Below, piece by piece: positions 9,174 through 20,413 of a stretch of 64,000 bases of DNA (positions are counted from its first letter, which is position 1; each line of letters opens with the position of its first letter). The notes below the pieces were generated by a model, which saw only the letters and a list, made by a program, of their open reading frames with translations, made no database searches and was not told where the DNA came from. The DNA is from Areca catechu (Eukaryota > Streptophyta > Magnoliopsida > Arecales > Arecaceae). The stretch is taken from contig CM038050.1 of the NCBI GenBank assembly GCA_021397845.1, forward strand, positions 112,395,891 through 112,459,890, in the 5' to 3' direction. A program made the translations under genes and the position numbers.

Positions 9174-10873
9174 ATGGCACCTAAAATGGCCATAGAGCCA
9201 AGAGACCCGGGCGAGTGGCATCAAGGGCAGTTGAAGAAGAAAGAAGATCAAAGAACAGAGAGGATGAGCCGACTCCCCAGGAAACTCAAGAAGAACCTCA
9301 AGAACAACATCCAGCTCCTCAAAGATAGATTCTTCTAATGGGTAATCGTGCTGTTAATTCTGGTAGACAGATTAATTTCACTTTCCTTGAGCAACAAGGA
9401 TTTCAAATAGGAGGATGGATTGAAACCCAAGGTTGGGATTATTTTTGTTCTTTAGATTTCCTACCTACCCTAGTTTAGTTAGAATATTCTTTGAAAACTT
9501 GTCCCTTGGAGCAAATCAAATAATATCTACTGTTAAAGGGATTTCAATGTCTATTGATGAATCTAGACTGAGCAAGGTACTACAAATGCCAAATGTTGGA
9601 AAATGCTACCTGAATTTAAAAGATAAATTAAAGGACTTTAAGGTTAATCCTTGAGAGAAGCAATGTTGGTGGAATTACTAATGTTCAGGCTAATATACTC
9701 TCTTTGGAAATGAGGTTATTACACAATATAATCAGTAGAGTATTTTTGCCTAGGACTGGTAGGTATGATTAGGTCAGTGAGAGGGATATGATGTTCATGA
9801 GATTTATGATTGAGATGGAGGCCCTTAATCAACCCTTAATTATGATGACCCAGATCTATGATGCAACTAGGAGAGCCAGAGCTTGTCTGCCATATGGCAT
9901 GGCATTTACACTTCTGTTTTAGGATTTTGGGATAGATCAGACTAGAGAGGAAAGTAGGCCTCTACTCCATACTATTAGGTACTCAGAGAAATCCCTACAC
10001 AGGATGGGATATCATAAAGTAGATGGTGTATGGATGCAGAGAGTATCTAGTTGAGGGCAGTTCATTCAAATGACAGTGATGATGTTATTTTGGTTGAGGC
10101 ACCTATTACTAAGCAGACTATTGAGGAGGATGAGACACAGGATGAGGCTGGACCATCGGAGCCAGCTCCCACTACACCACCTTGGTCAACCCCCTCAAAG
10201 CCTAGTACTGGTGGACCACTGTCTGAGTCTGAGCAGTTGAGGATTCTGAGAGAGAATATCATAGCTCTTAGGTCTGATATTCAGACAGTACACTCCCGGA
10301 TTGACCAGCTATAGGCTAAGGTCAGGGATGGTTTCAGCCAGATCTTAGCTGCATTGCACACTTCAGCTAGACCCTCCATGCTAGCAGACTCACCTCCACC
10401 TCCATTGGAGGACTTTCAGGGATAGGACTTTCAGCAGCTGGGTGAGCATTCAGCAGATACTCAAGTCATGGAGACACCAGCAGCAGAGAGAGAGCAGCCA
10501 GAGCAGTGTACTTCTGACACTCCTACCACTCAGATCCTATCAGAGGACAATACCATAGCTCTATATGATGCGTTCATTATCCAGCAGACTCCGCTACTTT
10601 CAGATACCTTTTATTGAGTTTGAGTCTCCCATAGTACCCATTCCAGATTCTACTCCTATAGCACCTAGACCTAGTGGTAAAGCTAGATCTAGAGCACCTA
10701 GAGTTCCTAGCCAAACTAGGTTTAAAGATCTTAAACTGAAGCCTATGAAGACTGTAGTCTCATCTTTTGTATTAAAGATAGACTCTTCTTCTATTGAGGA
10801 AGAAAAAGACCTATCTTATTATCTCATTTTTGTATGTTGGCTGTATCAGCCACCTTTTTGTATCAAAACTTGA
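9174..10873 (+). pseudogene. C1 third ORF (putative plant transposon protein), broken
   Basis: The start is the ATG at 9174 (MAPKMA). The reading survives in pieces: 9174-9330, 9340-9654, 9660-10060, 10051-10314 and 10565-10873. The N-terminal half contains FLEQQGFQIGGWIETQGWDY, then SLVRIFFENLSLGANQI, KGISMSIDESRLSK and MPNVGKCYL. The middle has EMRLLHNIISRVFLPRTG and RACLPYGMAFTLLF. The C-terminal half has a P/T-rich linker, a coiled-coil-like stretch (LRILRENIIALRSDI) and VRDGFSQILAALH. All three blocks are also present in C5 (30843-32403), so this is a real protein of the family, about 550 residues. It resembles the 'putative plant transposon protein' family by memory. Its position matches the env-like ORF of Sireviruses, but I see no signal peptide or membrane segment. 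Confidence 0.75.
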
Positions 10874-10901
10874 TATATATATATAAATGTGTGTGTGTGT
10901 T
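10872..10901. repeat. (TA)n-(GT)n microsatellite
   Basis: A short compound microsatellite (TATATATATATA, then GTGTGTGTGTGT) lies immediately after ORF3. Confidence 0.9.
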
Positions 10902-11610
10902 GCTTTATTATACATCTTGTTGAGTAATGATTACCTTGCTTTGTTATACATCTTGTCGAGCATTAAATACTTTGCTGAATGTTTCTTTAACTCCCTTTAT
11001 TCTCTTGCTATATAACATGTTTTAGCAAGGGAGAGTAATGTTTGTTTTACCTTTTTTGTTGATAACAAAAAGGGGGAGTAGTTATAATGATGCAAAAATA
11101 GAATCTTCATGGAAAATATTTTATGTAATCATGGAAAATGTACAATGTAATGAGATGCATGAAAATGTGCAAGAATGCAAGAAAATGAAAAAGGGGAAGA
11201 ACTAATTTTAAACCTTTAAATCAAACAAACTCTTTAAAATTTGTGACTCTCTTATGAAAAATGATTGAAAAACAAAGTTCATCTCATTAAAGGTTGACAA
11301 AAGTTACAATGAGCCTTGCTTGATACTTAACTTATATAGCTATGATACTTCAGTCTATTTGTAATTTGAATGCTTGATAGCCCAAATACATGATATAACT
11401 TTGATACTTCTTCAGTTAACTTGTAAAACAACTCTGATACTTCAGTTGTTCTGTAAAGTGAAACTCTATGCTTTGAATTATTTGGTATGGCACACTATAT
11501 AAAATATTCTAGAGTCATTTACTCTGGTATATCTCACTTTGACACAATTGCAAATGTAAAGTACTTATTTTTTATGCCCAGTGTTTCGTCATCATCAAAA
11601 AGGGGAAGAT
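10902..11610 (+). other. C1 3' untranslated region with two polypurine tracts
   Basis: There is no credible gene here. An upstream polypurine tract AAAAAGGGGGAGTA is at 11067-11080, and the LTR-adjacent one, AAAAAGGGGAAGAT, is at 11597-11610, both preceded by a GATGATAAC- or GATAAC-like context. Tandem polypurine tracts are a known Sirevirus trait. Between them are repeated phrases of the type TGATACTTCAGTT (about 11345-11455). The ORFs at 11487-11719 on both strands are shadows. Confidence 0.65.
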
Positions 11611-12962
11611 TGTTGATCCATGGAATGATTTTGATGATAACAAAATATTGGAGCATGTATTTGATAATAACACTTTTCATGATGTTTAAGACATTTTTGT
11701 AGGGCAATTTCGTGGTCAATCATTCACTCTACATTTCTAGGATCAATGTAATGAATTCACAAAGAAAAGTTTCATTTATTTGTGAGCCCTAAAGATTTTC
11801 TGAATGTATATTCTTTTAAAAAGGGCAAATTTATTATAAATTTAAGTGTAAATAACTTAGATTAGGTTTAGAACAAATTTGAAGTTATTGGAAGTTGTTT
11901 GGAACAAGTTTGGAGAAGTTTGAATGCTTTTGGACAAAGTTCACTTGAGCCGACTCAAGTTTAGAGCTGATACATTATTTTGGCATGGCACAAAGATTTC
12001 TGATACATAGTCAACCGAGCCGACTCAATGAAGGTCCGAGCCGACTCTTTCAAAGTGACTGAAATTTAGTTCTGAGAGAATCAGTCAACCGAGCCGACTC
12101 GACTAAAATGAGCTGACTTTAATAGAGTTTGGTTTTTACCTGTCTAAGCATCTGAGCCGACTCGAGTATCTAAGCCGACTTGAATCCCAGTTCTGCAATA
12201 GTAATGGCTAGTTCCAGAATTCAATTTTCTTGGGATTTAAAGCTTCTAACGGCTAGATTTCAACTCCCAAGGCACTCTAATGGCCATATTCTCCTGGGAA
12301 CACTTCAAGAGGCTATAAAAGATGGATTTAAAGCAAGAAAAAGTAAGAAGTTAAGGAGAGTATTGAATATTCCAAGAGCATTCAAGCAAGAACTCAAGTC
12401 TTCACCAACTTCCAATCAATTTCTTGAGTCAGTCATTGAAGAAGTATGAAAGCCTTAAAGAGCATTGAAGAGGCATTGAAGAAGGCTTCATTTAGAGCTT
12501 CAACTACAACCATCAAATCTCTGGATTTGTTTTAAGTGTTGCTTCCTTTTATACTCTATTTTTGAGTTGTTCTAAGTATAGCAGGGGCTGTAACTTGTGA
12601 TTTCTTTTTAGGTTATTGGTGAGCCTTGAAAATCAAGTTTGGATTGTTAGTGAGCCCAGGAAAACTAACATTGTATTTGATTTTGGATTGTGAGCCTGTT
12701 GCAAAACAATCCAACTGTATTTGGGGAGAATATAGTGGAAATCCCAAGTGTGCACCTTGGATAGTGGACGTAGGAGCTGGGTTGCTCTGAACCACTATAA
12801 ATTTGTGGTGTTTATGATTGTTCTTGTCTTTGCTTATTCAATTGCTTCTACACACAACACTTTTTACACTTCACTCACCACACAAGATTTTAAAAGGCAC
12901 ATACTTGTTAAAAGTTTTCAAACCAAATTCACCCCCCTCTTGGGTTGGCCAACTGGGCAACA
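11611..12962 (+). repeat. C1 3' LTR (1352 bp)
   Basis: It starts TGTTGATCCATGGAATG directly after the polypurine tract and ends CCAACTGGGCAACA, so the termini TGTTG and CAACA are perfect inverted repeats. It aligns in reverse with the C5 LTR (28836-30200) and more distantly with the solo LTR at 61318-63060. A cluster of GAGCCGACTC-type words lies at about 11945-12185 in the U3 part. After the LTR the sequence is copia C3 pol, so GTCAT (12963-12967) would be the target duplication; the left copy has been lost. Confidence 0.88.
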
Positions 12963-14423
12963 GTCATGAGTAAGAACTCTAACAAATGGCTCAGTTCTAT
13001 AAAATCTGAGATGGACTCTATGTGCTCTAATCAGGTTTGGACATTCGTTGATCCATCTAAGGGAGTAAACCCAATTAGGTGTAAATTAGTCTTCAAGAAG
13101 AAGATAGGAGCAGATGGTCAAGTACTCATGCTGGTGGCAAAATGTTTTAGACAAAGACATACTATTGACTTGATAGAATATTTTCACTAGAAGAAATGCT
13201 CAAGTCCATTTGGATATTGCTTGCCATAGCTGCATACTATGACTATAAAATCTGGTAGATGGATCTAAAGACTACTCTTCTTAATGAAAATCTTGAGGAA
13301 GGAACCTATATGTCACAGCCAAAGGGTTTTGTCTTAAGTGGGAGACCAAACTAAGTATGCAAGCTTAGAAAACTATTTATGGATTGAATCAAGCATTAAG
13401 GAGTTGGAACATTCATTTCGATAAAACTATTAAGGAATTTGGTTTCATCCAGAATATGGATGAGCCATGTATATATAAAAAGATAAGTGGGAGTGCCATT
13501 GTCTTCTTGGTCTTGTATGTCGATGACATACTTACAATTGGAAATAATATTCCAATGATGTAGTTAGTTAAAACATGGCTATCAAAATGGCTTTCCATGA
13601 AGGATTTGGGAGAAGAATCCTATATTCTAGGAATAAAGATGTATAGAGATAGATCTTAAAGGATGCTAGGTTTATCCCAATCCAGGTACATAGACTTGAT
13701 ATTAAAAAGTTTCAATAAGGAAGAAAGTAAGATGGGTTACTTGCCCATGAGTCAAGGCATGGGATCAATTATGTATGCAATGCTATGTACCAAGCCTGAT
13801 GTTGTTTATGCTTTAGGCATAGTAAGCAGATTCCAGGCTGATTCAAGGGAGGATCATTGGAAAGCTATGAAAAATATTCTTAAGTACCTGAAAATGACTA
13901 AAGATGCTTTTCTAATATATGGAGGATCGGATCTAAAACTAGAAAGCTATATAGATTTTAGTTTTCAATCTGATCCATATGACAGTAAATCCATATCAAG
14001 GTATGTCTTTTTACTCTGAATGGAGGAGTAGTGAGTTGGAAGAGTACCAAGCAGCTAACTATAGCTGACTCAATCACTGAGGCAGAATATATAGCTACTA
14101 GTGAAGCTACTAAGGAAGCAGTCTGAATGAAGAAGTTCATCACTGAATTGGATGTAGTTCCTATAATACAACCAGTGCCATTGTATTGTGATAACACTAG
14201 AGCTGTTATATAAGCGAAGGAACCAATGTCTCACCATAAATCCAAGCACATCGTGAGATGCTTCCACCTCATTCGAGAAATCATTGAAAGAAATGATGTG
14301 GTAGTAGAATGAGTTGATACAAAGAACAACATAGCAAACCCATTCACTAAGGCACTTCCTCTATAGTAGTTAGATTACCATCTAGATTGTATGGGTATTA
14401 AATATAAGGGCGATTGGCTTTAG
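12963..14423 (+). pseudogene. C3 pol: reverse transcriptase and RNase H
   Basis: The reading begins VMSKNSNKWLSSIKSEMDSM, with NQVWTFVDPSKGVNPI next, the usual entry to copia reverse transcriptase. The FRQR and ID-x-x-E parts follow near 13150. The catalytic motif YVDD is at 13516-13527. RSKRMLGLSQSRYIDLILK is near 13650-13700, with its Lys codon now a stop. A gap follows before GSIMYAMLCTKPDVVYALG (13768). RNase H carries YGGSDLKLESYIDFSF (13918-13970), TEAEYIAT (about 14080), CDNTRAV (about 14190) and a C-terminal FTKALPL. Several in-frame stops and small shifts occur. The frame ends at TAG 14421-14423, 14 nt before the LTR. Confidence 0.88.
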
Positions 14424-14437
14424 TGCAAGTGAAAGAT

Positions 14438-16799
14438 TGAAAGAATTATGCCTTGAAAGCCAATTATAGTTATTGTATCAGTGGCATTTTTGTATTCTCT
14501 CCACTCAAGATTGATATTAATAAAAGGCATTTGTTGATTCATCATACTGTTGCATCTTATTAAGATTATGATGAACCCCATAAATTAGGGCAATGGAATA
14601 AGATCATGATGGAGATCATAATGGTGAGACCTAAGTTCCTATAAACCTTAATCTAAAATATTCCTAGTTCAATGATCATCGATTCGGAGATCGAAATTTT
14701 CAAAAAGACTAGCACATCCTATGTATGTTCGATGGAGAGGGTAACCTAGTCTCATAGCTATTTATGCAGGGACACTAATATAAGGATGTGGGTGCTCATT
14801 AGGTATGAGTTTGCTGAACTGATCCGCCTTGAGAACATCTTATGGAGGTCTTACTACTTGACAAAAGATAGTTCTCATAGTGGAAGTTGTGCAAGTGATC
14901 CTTAGACCTGAGATCACCATGGTTCCTTATACATATAAAGCCATATTTTGGTTCATGACAAAGAGTCATGTATGGGGTGTTCTCGAATATGGTGGATTTG
15001 TATGAAAGATGTGAGTGGATCAACATGGAATTGATCACTCCTAGTAAGAGGACTTCTACCATGTTAATCTCTTCGATTGTTGACTTAGGAAGTCTTTGAT
15101 CAAAGCATGATGAGTTAGAAAGGATTTCTAATCTTTCATCGATCAATTCTTCAATATCAAATTGAGATTCAAAAGGATTAAGTACTAGGATTTGACAATT
15201 CTTTATACCCATCACTTATTTGGAATAAAAGAAGATTAAATGATTGAATTACACGGTAACTTTCCATAAAGGGTATTTTGGTAATTTTATCAAATTCCTT
15301 ATCTTCCAAGTCAGCATGACAAGTTGCTAGATGTCAATCATGTCTTGTAGGTTTCCATGAACCAAATTGGATGGATTCATGAGTCAAGTTGGAAAATTGG
15401 TTCGAATTGACTAACTTGGTCAGCTCAATTTGACCTAATTGGGTCAATCGATGTTGATTAGATCAAAATAGCTTGGACCTGGACCTACTGCTAGCTAGAT
15501 GTGGAGCCCAAATGATCATACATGCTAGGGAATTGGTCAAGAAAGTTAGTTGGATTTTGGTTTGGATCATTGGATCCTAATAGGCTAGCTAATTTGCATA
15601 CTAGCATATGCATGCTAGCCTAACTCCTAATCCAATTAGATTGGATCAGCTTGCTTACTATTTGGGCTAACCAATTTAACTGGGACTTATATTAGGTTGA
15701 GTCCTAGTTGGGATAGCATTTATCTATATTTATCTAGAATTAATTGAGCATTATCCTTGGATTATGAAAAAGTCCAAGAGGGATTGGACTCTTGGTGCCA
15801 TGTTTGGCACGTGCCAAGATTAAAGGGCACAGAAGGACCAAGAGTCCTTCTACCACTTAACCACTTATTCTAGAAAAATGCTAGGCTACTCTCCCTTATC
15901 TCCATGCTCATTTGGATTGGGCTTGACCAGTCAAAAGATGGAATTGGCATGGAAGAATTGTGACACACAAAATGAAGGGATGCATCCCTTCATGTGTGGT
16001 GCGCAATCTTAAATCCAGAAGTCCTTCTGTTTGAAGGCTTCTAGTTCTCCAATACATCCATTGGAATCCCATATCCCTTAGCCAAATTTTGACTGGTTAC
16101 TTGCCAAATGGCAAGTGGAAAAATTGCTAGAAAATTAAAGAGGCACATATATGTCTCTTGGTGCAGTGATATGACATATCACATGAAAGGCCTTTCACCC
16201 TAGGGACTCCTTCTACTTGAAGGGTCCTATCTGATCATTAGAAAATCAGATCAAGGGTTGAGAAAAAGGTTTATTAGGAACCTCCTCACTTAGTATAAAA
16301 GGCATTGGTATTTTGATGCCAAAAACATCCAAAAACAATCCGAAAGAAATCCTTTATGTTTTGCTTCCTTCTCTCGGGACAAGAAATCTTTTTTAAGACA
16401 AGACTTATTATTTTAAGATAAGAGCCTAGGAAGAGATATAGGAAGGATAATTAAATTATGAGAGATGATTCAAAGAGGTCTCTGAGTGTCCTACAGGAGG
16501 GTAGGGGTTCCAGCAAAGGGAGAAAAGTCATTGAAGGAAAAAAGGCTGCTTGGAGGAGTCCTAGTCAAATAAGCAAGCCCGGTAGGAGTGCATTCTTGGT
16601 CCGGTTCCTGTGTAGATCATCTCTGGAGGGCATACACTTATGTTCCTTATGGAAATTAAAGAGTATAGTGCTCCAGGTATTCCTCTATGATCTTAAAATA
16701 TGATTTATTAGTTATCATGGTCAAGCAGTCCATAGGTTTAGGGTTTCAGCCGATTAGGGTTTCAAAAATGAAAATTTTGAAACCCAATCTTCTGCTACA
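14438..16799 (+). repeat. C3 3' LTR (about 2.36 kb)
   Basis: It begins TGAAAGAATTATGCCTTGAA after the purine stretch GTGAAAGAT and ends TTCTGCTACA; G2 LTR sequence follows at once. The 5' terminal TGAAAG is probably a decayed TGTTAG, which would pair with the terminal ACA. There is no second LTR copy in the window, so the ends rest on the polypurine context and the switch to G2. The 138-codon antisense ORF at 14799-15215 and the one at 16458-16703 have no recognisable domain and I do not call them genes. Confidence 0.6.
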
Positions 16800-17514
16800 T
16801 CAGCCCAAAACCTAACAGGAAGGAATAGAGACCAACCCATCATAATACACATTAGATAGCCTAGATTCTTCGTACGATATTTAACTAATCTGGATCCCGA
16901 TTGAATCCAAATTTGACCGAGATGAAACCCTAGATGAGCTCTATGAGAGGGGTACAGTACAGGGTAGGAGGTCCATCTTTGTATTGTGAGTTGACCTCTA
17001 AGAGTGAGGTTTCTTAAAGGAGAAGCTATCTTCTATGCCATCTTTTCATCTATACCAATCTCCAGATCAAGATCCAAGGAGGAAGAAGCAGAGAAAGCTA
17101 GTTCGCTCCATAGAATATGAAGGAAGCAGAGAGTTCTCAACCATCTTTTTGATGAGGTTGCATCGATCTACTTCTAGTCTTTGATGCTATTTTCCTTAGT
17201 TTATTTAGTTATTACTTTCAATACCTTATAATCATATTTTTTTATGTAATTTAAATTTATATTATTTATTCTTATTGCAAGTAGATGCTAAGATCTGACT
17301 AGTAGATCGAATGTACCAAGTTTTATTTCTTTGTTGCACTTTGAACATTTTTTTTTGACTTCAAATCATTCTTTCTTTTTCCTATTAAAATTAAAGATTT
17401 TAATTTTTTATGCACTGCCTTCTCCATGGATTTGACCCGACTCACCCTTTTTACATATTCTTAATTTAGAAATCGGTTAATTAAATTGATAGATGCAGTG
17501 TCTTAATGACAACA
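16800..17514 (+). repeat. G2 5' LTR, left part replaced by C3
   Basis: It starts at the C3 LTR boundary and runs to about GACAACA at 17514, with about 20 nt before the primer site. Its first 60 bp match 22412-22474. The exact inner end is uncertain because the other LTR copy is cut before this point. Confidence 0.6.
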
Positions 17515-17533
17515 TCGTGGCCTATCAAGTTTT

Positions 17534-17551
17534 TGGCACTATTATCGAGAA
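17534..17551 (+). other. G2 primer-binding site, degenerate
   Basis: TGGCACTATTATCGAGAA, preceded by GGCCTATCAAGTTTT. The intact form in Athila/Tat elements is TGGCGCCGTTGCCGGGGA, complementary to a tRNA 3' end (tRNA-Asp in Athila, from memory). Most of the differences are G/C to A/T. Confidence 0.75.
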
Positions 17552-18870
17552 GGCACAAATGCTAACATTTTTTATCTCTTTTTGATTTTTTATAAATTTG
17601 GGTTCTAATTTTTCTTATTTTTTTGTAGATCCAAAAAAATCAAAAAAAAAGAAAAAAAGGAGAAGGAATTTTTTGTGATTTTGGTGAGATCCATCGTAAC
17701 CCTAGATTAATTTTCTTTTTTAGTTGCCTCTAATTAATTCCTGCCTTTTCATATTGACCAAAAAAAATTGTTGTTTTGTTTTCTTTTATTAGTCTATTTT
17801 TTTAGAAAAAAACTTACCTAATTTCTTTTAGAATTATTTCCTTTTTTATTGCTTTCATATTTTTCAAATTAACATAAAATAAAAAAAATATTTTTTTGTT
17901 TCTTCTTTTTAATTAGTTTCTTTCTTTTCAAACTAACCTAAAAAGAAAAAAATCTTTTTTAGTTTTTTCCTTTTAAAAAATTAATCAAAAAAAATACTTA
18001 AGTTTTTGATTAACCGCCTTAAATATTGCTTTGATTTCTTATCTTAATTATAAGATCCATAGTTTCTTTATTTGCTTAACCTAATTTTAGTTATTTTTCT
18101 CACACATAATTAACCAAGATTAAAAACTGCCTTTTATTTTTCTTGCTTGAAATAATACAACATAAAAAGAAAATAAACACACCACAAATACTTAACAAGA
18201 ATAAAGTAACTAATTAAAACTTAAAAGATTATTACTTGTTTGGAACACCTTTCTTTTTTGCATGTCATATTTTTATAAAATATCTTAAGGGTATTAACCC
18301 ATAAACAATATAAAGTGAGGATTTGATCATCCTTTCTTGGCCCACAAACCACTACCCTGCATCTTGCATTGACCCAAGGCTATTAATTAAAATCAATTAG
18401 ACATCAGCCCCTAAGGAACTCGAGCTCAATAGGACAAGGTATCCAAAAGAGTTGGATCAAGCCAGGATTGGCTTATTAACTGGTGTCTAGGAAAGGGGTT
18501 CAAGGATGATGTAGGTTTTTAATTGGTTCCGTTGATTGACCTGACCAATTTTAATTGGTGTTTAAGGAAAGCAACGGGGGACCCCCACCAATCTTACCCT
18601 ACCTGGCTAGTTGATTAGTTAGTTTTTAACTTGGAGGGCTCCAAGGTTGTCTTGGCAATTAGGAGCTGTCTAGATTTAGGATAACCCTAGGGTAGAGAGC
18701 CCATGTATGCTAACTTGTTTGTAAATAATATCAAACCCTAACTAATTCTTCTTCTCTCTCTTAGCTCTAGGACTCCTTAGGTTTTTTTTTTAGAACTCTT
18801 CTCCTTCTTCATCTCCCCACTTCCTTAAAAAAAATAGTAATAATAATAATAAATAAATACATGAATAAAT
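17552..18870 (+). other. G2 leader, strongly AT-rich
   Basis: Long A and T runs occupy 17560-18250, with no coding frame. From about 18330 the text becomes more mixed. An (AAT)n run lies at about 18835-18857. Nothing else is recognisable. Confidence 0.5.
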
Positions 18871-20050
18871 AAAGATTACTCTAATCTAAACCTTTGATTA
18901 TACATTCTAAATGATCAAAATAATCCAATAGACTGAATCAGTGCTAGGAGAATGAATCCTTATGGTAGAGTACTCTTTCTCCTGGCGCACCAAGTTTATT
19001 CAAGCCCCACTCACATTGAGAGTAGGTGCCCAACTGGGTACTAACCTCTTGAGTTTAGGTATATCAAGTTTATCAAGATCAAACCCAACCAGCCTACAAC
19101 TCAGGAGATAATCTATATTTTAATGCTTATAATTCAGGTTGGGGGGCTCAACTAGACTTTTCATGGCAACAACACCCAGTGGTTACCCTGGCAATCAAAG
19201 GATCCATGTTCATAGAGACATCATATTATGATCAGCCCTATCCCCATTATCAACATTCTCCAACTAATTATAACCCATTATTTGAAGAGAAGGTTTAGTA
19301 AGCACCATACCCACCTCCCTTACAAACCACCTAGATGTCGATAGGTTTGATCAATTTTGATAATTGATTGTAGCCCAACAGTATTCTATCGATAAGCTAA
19401 TTGACTAAACTATCAATGATTATTTGAGCTTCATATAGAGAAGGGAGGTGAACTCCTAGTCAACTCGAGAGTAACCTAGAGGGACCATACCTAGCTCAAA
19501 ACTTTAATGACCCTCTAACTTTTTCTAAACAATCAACTCTGGCTTCTAGGAATGAACTAGTCTTAAAACAACTCTGCACAACTATAAGGATCAATATAGA
19601 TAATTTAGCTAAGGCAAAAAATATATGGAGAAATTAAACTTGTGGAAAGAACCAATTCCATCATTCCCCACTCACGTATGGCTCCATTCCCTGGTGCCTT
19701 AAGAATTGTCCATGCCTTTTAATGGGATGGGAGAATAAATAGATGCAATGATAGAATTAGTAGAGCCTTTCCAAGAACTATAAATGCATAACATAATAGA
19801 GGAGGCCATCCCCATAATTCTTTCCTAGGATTTGTTGGATCCCTATCTAGCTCAGCTCAGGATAGATGATTTTAACGTAGATGGGTATACCTCACAAGTG
19901 AATAACCCAATATAAATACCCTACTTTGAAACCATCCCACTTTTGATTGATGAATAACAAGAGCCATTACCTAGCCCACCATGGCCCCTTTGTTTAGAAT
20001 TACCACCTAATCTAGAACTGAAGCCACTTCCTGATGTACCCATTGAAACT
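18871..20050 (+). pseudogene. G2 gag/linker region, heavily decayed
   Basis: Between the leader and the pol remnant, the position of gag in this group. Short coding-looking phrases can be read (for example LPPNLELKPLPDVP near 20000), but no frame exceeds about 60 codons and I cannot place a capsid domain or zinc knuckle. The call rests on position and on the match of 19990-20050 to the sequence that normally precedes reverse transcriptase. Confidence 0.4.
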
Positions 20051-20413
20051 TTTCTAGTGAATCTTACCCAGGAAGCCCAACTCAGTGGCATTCTAAAAAC
20101 ACATAAAGAAGCTATCGAGTGGGATGTTACTTTAATGAACGATCAAGATCTTAAAAATTTTATAATTGATTTTTCTGTATTTGGCACTAATTTTGAGAAC
20201 TACCTCCAAAGCCATGATATTAAAATAATGTATGGAGGCAGGTCTCATATTAATCTAGAAAAGGTACCTAAATTTAAAATGGGAAGGGACATTGACCAAA
20301 CCATCATGCCCGACAAGGGGAGTAGGGTAGACCAACCTATTATGAAGAAAATTTTAAACTACCACCTCCAATCTCGATACAACAAACACAATCCCTTCCT
20401 AAGTATTTTATAA
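20051..20413 (+). pseudogene. G2 reverse-transcriptase remnant
   Basis: The first part (EAQLSGILKTHKEAIEWDVT) matches the segment before the reverse-transcriptase fingers in Athila/Tat elements; compare QLVGVLKRHKEAIDWSIADL at 22580 in G4. It jumps directly to IIDFSVFGTNFENYLQS, which corresponds to the part just after the catalytic FMDD in G4 (VFMDNFVIFGSTFEDCLQN). The fingers and palm between them, about 170 residues, are deleted in frame. The rest of pol is absent. Confidence 0.65.

Larger units (their letters stand above)
6166..12962 (+). mobile_element. Sirevirus-like Ty1/copia element C1, 5'-truncated
   Basis: On the plus strand it carries the end of the gag-pre-integrase domain, integrase, reverse transcriptase, RNase H, a spacer, a third ORF, two polypurine tracts and a complete 3' LTR. 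The 5' LTR, primer site, gag and protease are gone. The third ORF after pol and the duplicated AAAAAGGGGGAG-type tracts are features described for plant Sireviruses. C5 (28836-37560, minus) is a related copy and aligns over pol, ORF3 and LTR. The 3' LTR ends inside the pol of another copia (C3), so C1 inserted there. Confidence 0.85.
12963..16799 (+). mobile_element. Ty1/copia element C3, 3' part only
   Basis: Reverse transcriptase, RNase H and a probable 3' LTR of a copia lineage different from C1 and C5. Its left side is interrupted by the C1 LTR, and everything upstream was lost in the deletion that joined G1 to C1. Its LTR in turn ends within the 5' LTR of gypsy G2. Confidence 0.8.

Noticed and set aside
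14799..15215. 138-codon antisense ORF
   Set aside because: It lies wholly inside the C3 LTR, has no recognisable domain, and codes on the strand opposite to the element.
16458..16703. 81-codon plus-strand ORF
   Set aside because: It lies inside the C3 LTR near its 3' end, with no domain.
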